Assembly (NCBI RefSeq): GCF_900110965.1
Contig: NZ_FOFO01000004.1
Span: 1 to 64,000, forward strand
Reading direction: 5' to 3'
DNA: 64,000 bases
From: Ectothiorhodospira magna
Lineage (GTDB): Bacteria; Pseudomonadota; Gammaproteobacteria; Ectothiorhodospirales; Ectothiorhodospiraceae
Part shown: piece by piece, positions 35,138 to 45,750 of the stretch
How positions within the stretch are numbered: the stretch's first letter is position 1
Layout of the letters: the number at the start of each line of letters is the position of its first letter
Position numbers and translations under genes: made by a program
Notes under the pieces: generated by a model
The model's database searches: none
What the model was told of the DNA's origin: nothing
Seen by the model: only the letters and a program-made list of their open reading frames with translations

Positions 35138-35479
35138 CTACATGGTGCTGGTCAGACGATCAGAGTTCAGGGTGCCGGCCAGCAAACCTTCGATCTTGTT
35201 GCGGGCGGCGCCCTTATCCTGGGCATTGAATTGGACGCCGATGCCCGGTGTACGATTACCCTGGGCCCGGGGAGGGGTGATCCAGATAATGCGCCCAGCC
35301 ACGGGAATCCGCTCCCGCTCTTCCATCAGGGTCAGCAGCATGAAAATCTCGTCGCCAAGTTTGTAAGCCTTGCTACTGGGAATGAACAGGCCGCCATTTT
35401 TTATAAAAGGCATATAGGCGGCATAAAGCGCTGCTTTTTCCTTGATTGCCAAGGAAACAATGCTGTGCCCCGTTACCAT
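35138..35479 (-). CDS. pilZ: PilZ domain protein (type IV pilus assembly type)
   Basis: 113 residues from the ATG at 35479 with AAAGGAG upstream. The sequence matches the non-canonical PilZ proteins of type IV pili (IKEKAALYAAYMPFIKNGGLFIPSS, GIGVQF). The c-di-GMP binding RxxxR/DxSxxG motifs are absent, as usual for this subgroup. In Pseudomonas PilZ works with PilB for pilus assembly, and the gene lies at the same place after holB. No other pilus gene is in the window. Confidence 0.93.
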   Translation of the reverse strand: MVTGHSIVSLAIKEKAALYAAYMPFIKNGGLFIPSSKAYKLGDEIFMLLTLMEERERIPVAGRIIWITPPRAQGNRTPGIGVQFNAQDKGAARNKIEGLLAGTLNSDRLTSTM

Positions 35480-35489
35480 GAAAACTCCT

Positions 35490-36494
35490 TTAATGCCGCG
35501 CTGGATCACGCAAGGTGACCAGTATATCTTCCAGCAGCACCTGCGGGTTGATGGGACTTTCCGCCAGCCGCCGCCATTGTAGCAGGCAAGATTGCAGATA
35601 CAGACAGGTATCCAGATCCAGGCATGCCGCTAGATGTTGCAAGGTGGCCAGGTCACTCAGGCCGGACAGCCTGGCGGTATCCGCCCCGACCATGTGCCAT
35701 CGTACCCCATCACTGATCAGAATGTGCAGGCGATCAATGAGTTGATCCACCGGTGCCTTGTGCCATTGTTCCGATAATTCCACCACGCCTTTTTTGCCCT
35801 GAATCAGCGCCAGTATGTCAGCCAGTTGGACGCGCCAACGGGATAATTCCCCTTGATCTTCCAGTTGCAGGGCCCGCAAGGGGGAGCCATGGGCCAAAGC
35901 CAGCAACACGTCCAGATCCGCTTCGGTAACGGTGGGTAAACGGGTTGCCAACCAGCCACGTGCTTGAACACGACCTGGCAAGGTCAGCTTGAGTTGTTGG
36001 CAACGGCTATAAATGGTAGCGGGTAGACGGGAAGGATGGGCACTGACCAGAATCAATAACGCTTCTCCTGGTGGTTCCTCCAAGGTCTTGAGCAGACTGT
36101 TGGCGGCATTGTCGGTCATGGCGTCGGCAGGCCAGAGTATGATCATGCGATGGGAGCCATGACTGCGGCTTAACGACATGAAATCCTTCAAATCCCGGAT
36201 TTGCTCCACCAGAATGCGACTTTTATCCTCAGGTATGGTCAGTTCCATCAGATCCGGGTGGGTGCCAGCCTGCCACATTCGGCAGCCATGACAATGACCG
36301 CAGGCCACGCCCTGATTGTCCGGCGCTTCACATTGAACAGCCTGCAAAAAGTATCTGGCAAGGGTTAATTTTCCAGTGCCGGTGGGGCCGGTAAATAGCC
36401 ATCCATGCGCCAGACGGCCCGCCTGTCGCCGCCGTTGCAGACCTTGCCAGGCATCTTCTAGCCAGGGCAAAAGGGGAGCGCTTACGGGGGACAT
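35490..36494 (-). CDS. holB: DNA polymerase III delta' subunit
   Basis: 334 residues. The P-loop GPTGTGKLTLAR (about 35-46), a zinc-binding cysteine set (CGHCHGCRMW) and the SRC-like motif (TIYSRCQQLKL) identify the clamp-loader subunit. The P-loop has Leu where the catalytic Ser/Thr normally sits, consistent with delta' not hydrolysing ATP. It starts 13 bases inside the end of tmk. Confidence 0.96.
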   Translation of the reverse strand: MSPVSAPLLPWLEDAWQGLQRRRQAGRLAHGWLFTGPTGTGKLTLARYFLQAVQCEAPDNQGVACGHCHGCRMWQAGTHPDLMELTIPEDKSRILVEQIRDLKDFMSLSRSHGSHRMIILWPADAMTDNAANSLLKTLEEPPGEALLILVSAHPSRLPATIYSRCQQLKLTLPGRVQARGWLATRLPTVTEADLDVLLALAHGSPLRALQLEDQGELSRWRVQLADILALIQGKKGVVELSEQWHKAPVDQLIDRLHILISDGVRWHMVGADTARLSGLSDLATLQHLAACLDLDTCLYLQSCLLQWRRLAESPINPQVLLEDILVTLRDPARH

Positions 36495-37159
36495 GAGCCG
36501 GTATATTCCTGCAATACAGGATGAGCATCCAAAGTGGTGAGCAGGTCATGACGCACCTGATCCAATGTTCCTGAGGCATCTACCACCAGATACCGGGCCG
36601 GATCCTGGGCAACCCGTTGCTGATAGGCGGCGCTCACCCGCTGGAAAAATTCGAGGGTTTCCTGTTCAAACCGGTCTGAATCGCCCCGCTTACCCGCCCG
36701 GGACAGGCCGGTGGATACCTGGGTATCCAGCACAATAGTCAAATCAGGCCGTAACGTGCCTTGCACCCAGTTTTCCAGTTGGGTGATACGGGTTTGGGCA
36801 ATGCCTCTGCCCCCACCCTGATAGGCATAGGTAGCATCTGTAAAGCGATCACTGACCACCCAGGTGCCTGCAGCCAGATGGGGCAGGATGACCCGTTGCA
36901 GATGTTCGGCCCGGGCGGCAAACATTAAAAGCAGTTCGGTATCGCCATGCATGGGGGGGAAATCTTGAGAGAGCAGCAGGGTCCGAATGGCTTCTCCCAA
37001 GACCGTGCCGCCGGGTTCCCGGGTACTGACCGCAGTGATGCCCCGTGCCTGAAGGTGGGCAATCACGGTGTTCAGATGGGTGGATTTACCCACACCTTCG
37101 ATGCCTTCAAGACAGATGAACCGTCCTCGCGTGACGGCGTTGTGGGATGTGATGGTCAA
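36482..37159 (-). CDS. tmk: Thymidylate kinase
   Basis: 225 residues. P-loop LEGIEGVGKSTHLN, the DR motif in VVSDRFTDATYAYQGGGRG and LID-type region SRAGKRGDSDRFEQE. It phosphorylates dTMP to dTDP. The start codon is TTG at 37159 with GGAG upstream. It overlaps holB by 13 bases and lies 15 bases after mltG. Confidence 0.96.
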   Translation of the reverse strand: MTITSHNAVTRGRFICLEGIEGVGKSTHLNTVIAHLQARGITAVSTREPGGTVLGEAIRTLLLSQDFPPMHGDTELLLMFAARAEHLQRVILPHLAAGTWVVSDRFTDATYAYQGGGRGIAQTRITQLENWVQGTLRPDLTIVLDTQVSTGLSRAGKRGDSDRFEQETLEFFQRVSAAYQQRVAQDPARYLVVDASGTLDQVRHDLLTTLDAHPVLQEYTGSCPP

Positions 37160-37174
37160 TATGGACTCCGCCGG

Positions 37175-38185
37175 TCAGCGCCCGTAACGGCTGGCATCGC
37201 CGCCGAGCTGATATTTGATCACGGCCCGCCGGTGCTCCCGGTAGGTTTCAGAGAAATGATGGCTGCCATCCCCCCGGGCAACGAAGAACAAAGGCCCTGC
37301 TGGTGCCGGATTGACGGCGGCGTCCAGGGCCGCTGCCCCTGGCAAGGCGATGGGGGTGGGAGGCAGGCCATGACGGGTATAGGTGTTGTAGGGTGTATCG
37401 GTTCGCAGATCCCGGCGGCGGATACGGCCATCAAAATGCTCGATGCCATAGATCACCGTAGGATCTGTCTGTAACCGCATACCCTGGCGTAACCGTTCAT
37501 TGAACACGGCAGAAACCATGGCCCGCTCATCAGCACGCCCGGTTTCCTTTTCGACAATGGAGGCCATGATCAATGCTTCGTAGGCATTATTGAGGGGTAA
37601 ATCATCGCTGCGGTTTTCCCAGGCCCGGGTCAGTTCCCGATCCATCCGCTGATGGGCAATCCGCAGGATTTCCAGGTCTGTGGTGTGACGGGGGAATAAA
37701 TAGGTATCTGGAAAGAACCAGCCCTCAGGATGTTCCCCCGGTCGCCCCAGGTGCGCCATGATGTCCATGTAGGTTTCCGGCGCCAGGGTTTGACGGATCT
37801 GTTCATGGTTGGCTATGGCCTGCATCATCTGCATGAAGGTCCATCCTTCCGGGATGGTCAAGCTGTACTGAATGGTGCGGCCACGGATGAACAAAGTCAG
37901 CAGATCTTCTGGCGTCTGTCCAGGTTGAATCAGGTAATCGCCCGCCCGGATGCCCTGTTGCTGGTCTAAGAGACGACCTTGAATTTCCCAGTACAAAGGT
38001 CTGTTGATCAGCCCGGCGGCAGCCAGCTCCTGCCCCACCCGACGCAGGGACGCCCCGGAGGACACCTGAAATTCCGTGGCTTCCACCAGCTTGACCGGCG
38101 TTTGCAAAAACCGGTGATAATCCCATATCAGTCCGCCGGCTATCAGCGGAGGCAGCAAGAGCAGCAGCAGCAGAAAACGTCGCAT
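37175..38185 (-). CDS. mltG: Endolytic murein transglycosylase MltG
   Basis: 336 residues. One N-terminal membrane segment (FLLLLLLLPPLIAGGLIWDY), a LysM-like region, then the YceG domain with the catalytic glutamate in ASIVEKETG and the conserved LQTDPTVIYG and NTYTRHGLPPTPIALPG. It cleaves nascent peptidoglycan strands, acting as a glycan-length terminator at the inner membrane. ATG at 38185 preferred over the GTG just before it. Confidence 0.95.
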   Translation of the reverse strand: MRRFLLLLLLLPPLIAGGLIWDYHRFLQTPVKLVEATEFQVSSGASLRRVGQELAAAGLINRPLYWEIQGRLLDQQQGIRAGDYLIQPGQTPEDLLTLFIRGRTIQYSLTIPEGWTFMQMMQAIANHEQIRQTLAPETYMDIMAHLGRPGEHPEGWFFPDTYLFPRHTTDLEILRIAHQRMDRELTRAWENRSDDLPLNNAYEALIMASIVEKETGRADERAMVSAVFNERLRQGMRLQTDPTVIYGIEHFDGRIRRRDLRTDTPYNTYTRHGLPPTPIALPGAAALDAAVNPAPAGPLFFVARGDGSHHFSETYREHRRAVIKYQLGGDASRYGR

Positions 38186-38292
38186 CACAATGGGAGTGGG
38201 GTGTCCTGGGTTGAGGGGATCGTCCTGGAGTGATTTTCACCGGTACTGGCCAAGATTATCCATCGTGGCAGCGGGTCACAAGTCTGGTGGGA

Positions 38293-39102
38293 TTATCCCT
38301 GATCATCCACCAGCTGTTGATGGAGTTGATGGACCTCATCCGGGACTGGTCGTTGTCGTCCTTCAAGCAGACGCACCGGCCAGATACCGATCAGCGTATT
38401 ACACAGGAACAGACCATCGGCCCGATAGAGATCATCCAGGGTGATTCTGGATTGAATACAGGCCATCCCCCTGCGTTGGGCCAGTGCCATGATCCGGCGT
38501 CGGGTGATGCCGGCTATGCCGCAACGATCCAGAAGGGGGGTGAATAATCGGCCACCCTGAAGCAAAAACAGGTTGGTCATGGTGCCTTCCACCACATGAT
38601 TGTCCCCATCCAGCATCAGGCCTTCTTGATCATCTTCGGCCCATTCTGATCGTGCCAGCACCTGCTCCAGGCGATTGAGGTGCTTGATCCCTGCCAGAAC
38701 CGGATTGGTGGATAGACGCATCTGGCAAATCCTGACCTGAACGCCTGTCCTGCTCCAGCATAACCTGCTGGCCGGGGTCTGACGACCTATCAGGATACGG
38801 GTGGGGGATGGTGTGTCAGGAGGACGGTATCCCCTGGGGCCGGAGCCTCGGGTCACCACCAGTTTCAGGACCCCGTCTGGATAGTGGGCGGCAACCTGGC
38901 TGGCTTCTGCCTCCAGCAGTGCCCTTTGAGGCATCACAATGCCCAGGCGCTGACAGCCTTCCTGTAACCGTTCAAGGTGCAAGGGCCAATGACAGACCCT
39001 GCCACCCTGGATGCGCAGGGTCTCGAACAGGCCGTCTCCATATTGCAGTCCCCGGTCATCCACGGGGAGTACATCAACAGACTGGCCATTGACAAGTATC
39101 AT
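38293..39102 (-). CDS. pabC: 4-amino-4-deoxychorismate lyase
   Basis: 269 residues from the ATG at 39102 (MILVNGQSV); an earlier TTG adds six residues without support. Branched-chain-aminotransferase-type fold IV PLP enzyme with the DRGLQYGDGLFETLR opening and PLP lysine in LAGIKHLNRLEQVLA. It makes p-aminobenzoate for folate. It sits between fabF and mltG as in E. coli. Confidence 0.94.
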   Translation of the reverse strand: MILVNGQSVDVLPVDDRGLQYGDGLFETLRIQGGRVCHWPLHLERLQEGCQRLGIVMPQRALLEAEASQVAAHYPDGVLKLVVTRGSGPRGYRPPDTPSPTRILIGRQTPASRLCWSRTGVQVRICQMRLSTNPVLAGIKHLNRLEQVLARSEWAEDDQEGLMLDGDNHVVEGTMTNLFLLQGGRLFTPLLDRCGIAGITRRRIMALAQRRGMACIQSRITLDDLYRADGLFLCNTLIGIWPVRLLEGRQRPVPDEVHQLHQQLVDDQG

Positions 39103-39180
39103 CAAGCCATATTCCTGCAACGGCCTGACTGCACGAAGCCGCCGGGCATGTGACTGCCCGGCGGCTTGAACACAGCAGGT

Positions 39181-40419
39181 TCAGACCTTGCTGAATACCA
39201 AAGTGCCGTTGGTGCCACCAAAGCCAAAGGAGTTGGACAATGCCACACTGCCCTGGAAATCACGGGCCGTATTGGGCACATAGTCCAGATCACATTCAGG
39301 TTCCGGGTTGTCCAGGTTGATGGTGGGCGGCAGTACCCCTTCAGCCAGGGCCAACACGGAAAATACGGCTTCGATACCGCCGGCGGCGCCCAGCAGGTGA
39401 CCGGTCATGGACTTGGTGGAGCTGACGGCCACCTTGTAGGCATGATCCCCCAGGGCGCGCTTGACGGCCATGGTTTCGGCCTTGTCACCGGCTGGAGTGG
39501 AAGTGCCATGGGCATTGATGTAATCCACCTGATCGGCATTGAGGCCAGCATCCTTGAGCGCCTGCAACATGCAGGCCGCGGCGCCTTCGCCCCCGGTGGA
39601 AGGCTGGGTCATATGGAAGGCATCGGAGTTCCAGCCGAACCCGGACAATTCGCAATAGATGCGAGCGCCGCGAGCCTTGGCATGTTCGTATTCTTCCAGC
39701 ACCAGAACGCCGGCGCCATCACCCAGCACAAAGCCATCACGGTCCTTGTCCCAGGGCCGGCTGGCACGTTCCGGGTCATCGTTGCGGGTGGACAGGGCGC
39801 GAGCCGCTGCAAACCCACCAATACCCAGGGGGGTGGTGGCCATTTCCGCCCCGCCGGCGACCATGACATCCACCTCACCGTACTTGATCATGCGTGCTGC
39901 ATCACCGATGTTATGGGTGCCGGTGGCGCAGGCGGATACGATGGAAATATTGGGCCCTTTGAGGCCATACATGATGGAGAGATTACCCGCCACCATGTTG
40001 ATGATGGCACTGGGCACAAAAAAGGGAGAAATCTTGCGGGCGCCCCCCTTGAGAAAGGCTTCGTAGCTCTTTTCAATATAGGGCAGACCGCCGATACCGG
40101 AACCGATGGCCACACCAATACGCTCGGCATTGTTCTCGGTGACTTCCAGGCCGGCGTCCCGAATGGCCTGAATGCCAGCGGCCATGCCGTAATGGACGAA
40201 GGTGTCCATCTTCCGTTGTTCCTTGGGGGAGATGTAATCGTCCGCATTAAAATCACGGACAGCACCGGAAATGCGCACGGGCATCTGAGAAGCGTCAAAG
40301 ACATCAATGGGAGTGATGCCGCTGCGACCCGCAGTGACATTGTCCCATGCGGTTTGGATGGTGGACCCGACCGGCGAGACGATGCCAAGACCGGTGATGA
40401 CTACGCGCCGTTTAGACAA
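39181..40419 (-). CDS. fabF: 3-oxoacyl-[ACP] synthase II
   Basis: 412 residues. The catalytic cysteine is Cys164 ([10 protein letters not shown]), and the two histidines are in [11 protein letters not shown] and [11 protein letters not shown]. Condenses malonyl-ACP with acyl-ACP in fatty acid elongation, including palmitoleate to vaccenate. The 134-base gap to acpP holds an inverted repeat ACACCCG (40483-40489)/CGGGTGT (40520-40526), perhaps an attenuator. Confidence 0.97.
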   Translation of the reverse strand: MSKRRVVITGLGIVSPVGSTIQTAWDNVTAGRSGITPIDVFDASQMPVRISGAVRDFNADDYISPKEQRKMDTFVHYGMAAGIQAIRDAGLEVTENNAERIGVAIGSGIGGLPYIEKSYEAFLKGGARKISPFFVPSAIINMVAGNLSIMYGLKGPNISIVSACATGTHNIGDAARMIKYGEVDVMVAGGAEMATTPLGIGGFAAARALSTRNDDPERASRPWDKDRDGFVLGDGAGVLVLEEYEHAKARGARIYCELSGFGWNSDAFHMTQPSTGGEGAAACMLQALKDAGLNADQVDYINAHGTSTPAGDKAETMAVKRALGDHAYKVAVSSTKSMTGHLLGAAGGIEAVFSVLALAEGVLPPTINLDNPEPECDLDYVPNTARDFQGSVALSNSFGFGGTNGTLVFSKV

Positions 40420-40553
40420 TGCTAACGCCCCTTTTTCACGTTCAGGCGTGAAACCGTAAGTTCGACTCTATGGCTGTTTGAAACACCCGGGACCGGGATC
40501 AGGGGACTGGTCTCGGCCACGGGTGTTGAGCATGATCCTCCAGACTCTGGGGA

Positions 40554-40796
40554 TCAGGCGCTCGGCAGGTGCTCGTTGATGTAGTCGATGGCCTGCTGCA
40601 CGGTGGTGATTTTTTCAGCCTCCTCGTCGGGAATTTCGGTTTCGAATTCCTCTTCCAGGGCCATCACCAGCTCGACGGTGTCCAGAGAATCCGCGCCCAG
40701 ATCGTCGACGAAGGAAGCTGCATTGGTCACCTCCTCTTCCTTTACGCCGAGTTGTTCGACGACGATTTTCTTGACGCGTTCTTCGATGTTGCTCAT
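40554..40796 (-). CDS. acpP: Acyl carrier protein
   Basis: 80 residues, acidic. The phosphopantetheine attachment serine is Ser37 in [21 protein letters not shown]. Carries growing acyl chains. Same strand as fabG and fabF. Confidence 0.97.
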   Translation of the reverse strand: MSNIEERVKKIVVEQLGVKEEEVTNAASFVDDLGADSLDTVELVMALEEEFETEIPDEEAEKITTVQQAIDYINEHLPSA

Positions 40797-40942
40797 GGTT
40801 AGCCTATCCCCTTGATTTGAAAAGCAGCCGAAGCTGGGCCGCTATTGTAGTGAAATCCCTTCGGTCGATCTACTGTTCCCATCCACCTTCTTCTTGCCAA
40901 GCATCCACCCCACCCTGACCGCTGGAGGGGTGACGGTATTTT

Positions 40943-41686
40943 TTAACCCATGAACATACCGCCGTTCACGTGCAGGGTTTCCCCGGTGACATAGGCTGCA
41001 GCAGGCGATGCAAGAAACGCAACCACCTGAGCAATTTCTTCTGGTGCGCCCAGGCGCCCCAGAGGAATCTGGGTCAGCAGGGCTTCACGCTGGGCCTGGG
41101 GGAGATCCCGGGTCATGTCGGTGTCAATGAAGCCAGGTGCCACTGTGTTGACGGTAATCCCCCTGGATCCCACTTCACGGGCCAGGGAACGGGTGAATCC
41201 CAGCAAGCCGGCCTTGGCTGCTGAGTAGTTGGTCTGACCGGCATTGCCGGAAGACCCAACCACAGAACCGACGTTGATGATACGCCCCTTACGGGCTTTC
41301 ATCATGCCCCGCAACACCCCTTTGCTCACCCGGTAAACCGCCGTCAGGTTGGTCTGGATGATGGCATCCCACTCCTCATCCTTCATCCGCATGAGCAGAT
41401 TATCGCGGGTGATGCCAGCATTGTTCACCAAAATGCTGATGCCACCGAATTCGTCACCGATGGTCTTGATCGCCGTTTCCACCTGATCGGGCTGGGTCAC
41501 GTCCAGCGCCATACCTCGTCCTTTGGCACCGGCCTGAGCCAGATAGGTGGAAATGGTCTGGGCACCACTTTCGCTGGTGCCGGTACCTATGACCACAGCC
41601 CCCTGGTGAGCCAGAGCCAGGGCAATGGCCTTGCCGATGCCGCGAGTGGCGCCGGTAACCAGTGCAATTTCACCTTCTAAATTCAT
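40943..41686 (-). CDS. fabG: 3-oxoacyl-[ACP] reductase
   Basis: 247 residues, classical SDR. NADPH motif TGATRGIG near the N-terminus, NNAGITRD, catalytic Ser in NVGSVVGSSGN and Tyr-Lys in NYSAAKAG, C-terminal VTGETLHVNGGMFMG. Reduces the keto-acyl-ACP in each elongation round. Confidence 0.97.
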   Translation of the reverse strand: MNLEGEIALVTGATRGIGKAIALALAHQGAVVIGTGTSESGAQTISTYLAQAGAKGRGMALDVTQPDQVETAIKTIGDEFGGISILVNNAGITRDNLLMRMKDEEWDAIIQTNLTAVYRVSKGVLRGMMKARKGRIINVGSVVGSSGNAGQTNYSAAKAGLLGFTRSLAREVGSRGITVNTVAPGFIDTDMTRDLPQAQREALLTQIPLGRLGAPEEIAQVVAFLASPAAAYVTGETLHVNGGMFMG

Positions 41687-41715
41687 AGACCCTCCGCAAG
41701 AAAACCTGAAATCTG

Positions 41716-42651
41716 TTAGGAACCACCCAATGCCAAGGCATGGGCCAGAGTGTCTGGATCATGTACGCAGGCTGTGGCCAGAGACTTTTCGATCCGCTTG
41801 TTCATACCCGTGAGTGCCTTGCCCGGTCCCATTTCCACCACGGTGGTCACACCGTCTTCGGCCATGGCGCGGATGGTTTCCACCCAGCGGACTGGTCGAT
41901 GGATCTGGGCGGCCAGGGCGGCACGGATCACATCCGGTTCGACATGGGATGCCACATCCACATTGTGGATCACGCGGATCGCGGGTGTACCAACCCGCAC
42001 AGATTCCAGACGTGCGTGCATGTTGGTGGCCGCTGCCTTGAGCAGGGAGCAATGGGAGGGCACGCTGACCGAAAGTTTTACACTACGCTTGGCACCGGCC
42101 TCTTTGGCCAGGGCAATGGCCTGTTCCACAGCTGCGGATTCACCAGCAATCACCACCTGTCCGGGGGCATTGAAGTTGACGGCTTCCACCACGCCCACAT
42201 CAGCCGCTTTACCGCAGACGGCTCTGACTTGGTCATCATCCAGGCCAAGAATGGCCGCCATGGCACCTTCGCCCGCCGGGACTGCGCTTTGCATCAACCG
42301 TCCGCGTTCGGCCACCAGACGCACTGCAGTGTCAAAATCCAGACTTCCAGCGCAGACCAAGGCGGTATATTCACCCAGGCTATGACCGGCCATGACCATC
42401 GGCTCGACACCCCCCTGAGCGGTCCAGACCCGCCAAACCGCCACACCTGCTGCCAGCATGGCTGGCTGGGTGTTTTCGGTGCGGTTCAAGTCATCTTCCG
42501 GGCCATTTTGGGTCATCTCCCACAGGTCAAGGTCGAGCACCTCGGAGGCTTCGTCGAAGGTCTCACGGACCAGGGGAAAGGCTTCCGCCAGCGCACCGAG
42601 CATACCCAGAGACTGGGAGCCCTGGCCTGGAAACACACATGCCAGTTTCAT
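41716..42651 (-). CDS. fabD: Malonyl-CoA:ACP transacylase
   Basis: 311 residues. Catalytic Ser91 in GHSLGEYTALV, the N-terminal FPGQGSQ and the histidine in SVPSHCSLL. Loads malonyl groups on ACP. It is the first gene of the fab operon seen here; fabH and plsX are absent upstream, where infA runs the other way. Confidence 0.97.
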   Translation of the reverse strand: MKLACVFPGQGSQSLGMLGALAEAFPLVRETFDEASEVLDLDLWEMTQNGPEDDLNRTENTQPAMLAAGVAVWRVWTAQGGVEPMVMAGHSLGEYTALVCAGSLDFDTAVRLVAERGRLMQSAVPAGEGAMAAILGLDDDQVRAVCGKAADVGVVEAVNFNAPGQVVIAGESAAVEQAIALAKEAGAKRSVKLSVSVPSHCSLLKAAATNMHARLESVRVGTPAIRVIHNVDVASHVEPDVIRAALAAQIHRPVRWVETIRAMAEDGVTTVVEMGPGKALTGMNKRIEKSLATACVHDPDTLAHALALGGS

Positions 42652-42821
42652 CGATGAAAATTCCTTGAAAGCATCAGGGTCAGGGGGGCTAGTTTAGGCA
42701 AAGCCGATACCCTGGGGCAATTATCTGCGCATTTTCGGCGGCGAAAGGGGCTTATGGTGCTTGTTTTATGCGCCGGGTTGTTGATAATTACGCCTTCGCT
42801 GCTCAAACCTGATACAGGCGT

Positions 42822-43040
42822 ATGCCGAAAGAAGATCATATCGAGATGGAAGGCACGGTGCTGGACAACCTGCCCAACACCATGTTTCGCGTCGAACTGG
42901 ACAATGGCCATGTGGTCACGGCTCACATTTCCGGGCGCATGCGTAAGCATTATATCCGCATTCTGCGGGGCGACCGGGTTACCGTACAGATGACCCCCTA
43001 CGACCTGACCAAGGGAAGAATCGTCTACCGTAACAAGTAG
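42822..43040 (+). CDS. infA: Translation initiation factor IF-1
   Basis: 72 residues, S1-type OB fold ([64 protein letters not shown]), full length for the family. Convergent with clpA, separated by a hairpin. Confidence 0.97.
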   Translation: MPKEDHIEMEGTVLDNLPNTMFRVELDNGHVVTAHISGRMRKHYIRILRGDRVTVQMTPYDLTKGRIVYRNK

Positions 43041-43073
43041 CACGATCCTTCCCAGGGGGGTCACCACTTCTCT

Positions 43074-43101
43074 CCCCAGTGGGGCGCAAGCCTCACTGGG
43101 G
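43074..43101. terminator. Bidirectional terminator between infA and clpA
   Basis: Long stem CCCCAGTGGGGC (43074-43085) with GCCTCACTGGGG (43090-43101), loop GCAA-like. Serves both converging genes. Confidence 0.75.
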
Positions 43102-43105
43102 GCTG

Positions 43106-45373
43106 TCAGTGTACGGCTTCCTCGGCAAAATCCAGGTGCAGTTCATTGTCCCTGACACAGACATGGACTTCTCCTCCTCCGGTTAAACGACCAAAGAGGA
43201 TTTCTTCTGCCAGCGGCTTTTTGATGCGATCCTGAATCAATCGCCCCATGGGGCGGGCGCCCATCTTGGGATCGTACCCGTGTTCAGCCAGCCAGGAACG
43301 GGCCTCATCGTCCATCACCAGGGTCACTTTTTTCTCGTCAAGCTGGGCCTGAAGCTGGGTCAGGAACTTGTCCACTACGTTGGCAATGGTCACCGGGTCC
43401 AGGGCACCAAACTGGATGATGGCATCAAGCCGGTTACGGAACTCCGGGGTGAACGTACGTTTAAGCACTTCCATGGCATCAGTGGAATGATCCTGCTGGG
43501 TAAAGCCCATGGAGGGTCGACTGGATACTTCCGCGCCCACGTTGCTGGTCATGACCAGGATCACATTGCGAAAATCCACCTTGCGACCATTGGTGTCAGT
43601 CAGGGTGCCGTGGTCCATGACCTGCAGCAGCAGATTGAACACGTCCGGGTGAGCCTTTTCCACCTCATCCAGCAGCAGGACACCATGGGGATGCTTGAGG
43701 ATGGCCCCGGTCAGCAAACCGCCTTCATCGTAGCCCACATAGCCAGGGGGTGCCCCGATCAGACGGGATACCGTGTGTCGCTCCATGTACTCGGACATGT
43801 CAAAGCGGATCAATTCGATTCCCAGAATACGGGCCAGTTGACGGGTGACTTCTGTCTTTCCCACCCCGGTGGGTCCGGCAAACAAAAAAGAGCCGATGGG
43901 TTTGTCCCGGTCTCCCAACCCTGAGCGGGCCATCTTGATGGCAGAGGCCAGGGTGGCAATGGGCTTTTCCTGACCAAATACCACCATTTTCAGATTGCGT
44001 TCCAGATTCTTGAGGGTCTCCATGTCGGAGGCTGACACACTCTTGGGGGGGATACGTGCAATTTTGGCGACGATGTTCTCCACATCCTGCACCGAAATGG
44101 TTTTCCGCCGCTGGCTCGCCGGTAGCAGACGCCGGTTGGCCCCTGCCTCGTCAATGACATCGATGGCCTTGTCCGGCAAGTGCCGGTCAGTGATATAGCG
44201 GCTGGACAGCTCTGCTGCGGCACGTAGAGCCTTGGTGGTGTAACGTACCTCATGGTGAGACTCAAAACGGGACTTGAGTCCTTTGAGAATTTCGTAGGTT
44301 TCATCCACCGTAGGTTCGTTGACATCAATTTTCTGGAATCGGCGAGCCAAAGCCCGATCCTTTTCAAAAATACCCCGGTATTCCTGATAGGTGGTGGATC
44401 CGACGCATTTGAGTTCTCCAGAGGCCAGCATGGGCTTGATCAGATTCGAGGCATCCATGACGCCGCCGGAGGCGGCGCCGGCACCGATGATGGTGTGGAT
44501 CTCATCAATGAACAGCACCGTACCCGGTTGCCGCCGGAGTTGGGACAGCACCCCCTTGAGACGTTTTTCAAAATCGCCACGGTATTTGGTGCCGGCCACC
44601 AACGCCCCCAGGTCAAGGGAGTAGATCACCGCATCCTGCAGCACTTCGGGTACTTCACCGTCGACAATCTTTTTGGCCAGACCCTCGGCAATGGCGGTCT
44701 TGCCCACCCCGGCTTCCCCGACATACAACGGGTTATTTTTGCGGCGGCGACAGAGAATCTGCACCGTGCGTTCCAGTTCGTGAGCCCGTCCTATCAAAGG
44801 GTCGATCTTGCCTTTGCGGGCCTGCTCATTGAGATTGGTGGCAAAGCTTTCCAGCGGCGTTTTACGGGCAGCGTCTTCGGTTTCCTGGGACTCGCTGCTG
44901 GTGCCGGCAGCCCCTCCCTCGTCTTCCTGTTGCTCGTCTGGAACCTTGGAAATACCGTGGGAGATGTAATTCACCACATCCAGCCGGGCCAGATCATGCT
45001 GGTTGAGCAGGTAAACCGCATGGGATTCCTGTTCACCAAAGATGGCCACCAGCACATTGGCCCCAGTGACTTCCTTGCGCCCCGAAGACTGCACATGGAA
45101 CACCGCCCGTTGCAGCACCCGCTGGAAACCCAGGGTGGGCTGAGTGTCTCTGGGATCCTTCATGGGCAACCTGGGGGTATTGGCATCGACAAACTCTTCC
45201 AATGCCTTACGCAAGGCGTCGATGTTGACCCCACATGCCCTGAACACCGTGACTGCCGTTGGATTGTCCGTGAGGGCGAGCAGTAAATGCTCCACCGTCA
45301 TGAACTCGTGACGTTTCTCGCGTGCGGCCTTGAAGGCCATGTTCAGTGAAAACTCGAGTTCTTTGTTCAGCAT
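43106..45373 (-). CDS. clpA: ClpA, ATPase subunit of the ClpAP protease
   Basis: 755 residues from the ATG at 45373; the open frame continues 78 codons into clpS in another frame and is not part of the protein. N-terminal Clp-N repeats ([34 protein letters not shown]). First AAA module with [13 protein letters not shown] and second with [10 protein letters not shown], both with Walker B ([17 protein letters not shown]). Unfolds substrates for ClpP. Confidence 0.97.
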   Translation of the reverse strand: MLNKELEFSLNMAFKAAREKRHEFMTVEHLLLALTDNPTAVTVFRACGVNIDALRKALEEFVDANTPRLPMKDPRDTQPTLGFQRVLQRAVFHVQSSGRKEVTGANVLVAIFGEQESHAVYLLNQHDLARLDVVNYISHGISKVPDEQQEDEGGAAGTSSESQETEDAARKTPLESFATNLNEQARKGKIDPLIGRAHELERTVQILCRRRKNNPLYVGEAGVGKTAIAEGLAKKIVDGEVPEVLQDAVIYSLDLGALVAGTKYRGDFEKRLKGVLSQLRRQPGTVLFIDEIHTIIGAGAASGGVMDASNLIKPMLASGELKCVGSTTYQEYRGIFEKDRALARRFQKIDVNEPTVDETYEILKGLKSRFESHHEVRYTTKALRAAAELSSRYITDRHLPDKAIDVIDEAGANRRLLPASQRRKTISVQDVENIVAKIARIPPKSVSASDMETLKNLERNLKMVVFGQEKPIATLASAIKMARSGLGDRDKPIGSFLFAGPTGVGKTEVTRQLARILGIELIRFDMSEYMERHTVSRLIGAPPGYVGYDEGGLLTGAILKHPHGVLLLDEVEKAHPDVFNLLLQVMDHGTLTDTNGRKVDFRNVILVMTSNVGAEVSSRPSMGFTQQDHSTDAMEVLKRTFTPEFRNRLDAIIQFGALDPVTIANVVDKFLTQLQAQLDEKKVTLVMDDEARSWLAEHGYDPKMGARPMGRLIQDRIKKPLAEEILFGRLTGGGEVHVCVRDNELHLDFAEEAVH

Positions 45374-45386
45374 GGTCGCATACCCG

Positions 45387-45707
45387 CTAGGCCTCTTCCA
45401 TTGCACAGAGCAATGGATGCTGGTGTTCCCGTGAATAATCGTTGACTTGAGCCACCTTGGTTTCGGCAATATCCCGAGTGTAAATGCCGCACACCCCCTT
45501 GCCACGGGTGTGCACATGAAGCATGACCCGGGTGGCCTTCTCCCGGTCCATCGCAAAGAAGACCTCCAGAACCTGAACCACGAACTCCATTGGAGTGTAG
45601 TCGTCATTGAGCAGCATGACTTTATATTGCGGCGGCTGCTGGAGCTGGGGCCTTGCTGGCTCGACCACCAGCCCAGGGTTGGATTGATGCTTGTGTTTAT
45701 CTCCCAT
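45387..45707 (-). CDS. clpS: ClpS adaptor for ClpA
   Basis: 106 residues. The core [57 protein letters not shown] contains the N-degron-binding pocket residues. Delivers N-end-rule substrates to ClpA. Located 13 bases upstream of clpA. Confidence 0.97.
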   Translation of the reverse strand: MGDKHKHQSNPGLVVEPARPQLQQPPQYKVMLLNDDYTPMEFVVQVLEVFFAMDREKATRVMLHVHTRGKGVCGIYTRDIAETKVAQVNDYSREHQHPLLCAMEEA

Positions 45708-45750
45708 GGCGTCAGATCAATTCGTGGTGATTGGGTTCCTGATCAGGTGG

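Noticed and set aside
39166-40425. 419-residue plus-strand open frame over fabF
   Set aside because: Antisense shadow of fabF, made long by high GC; no family features.
41740-42657. 305-residue plus-strand open frame over fabD
   Set aside because: Antisense shadow of fabD with no recognisable motif.
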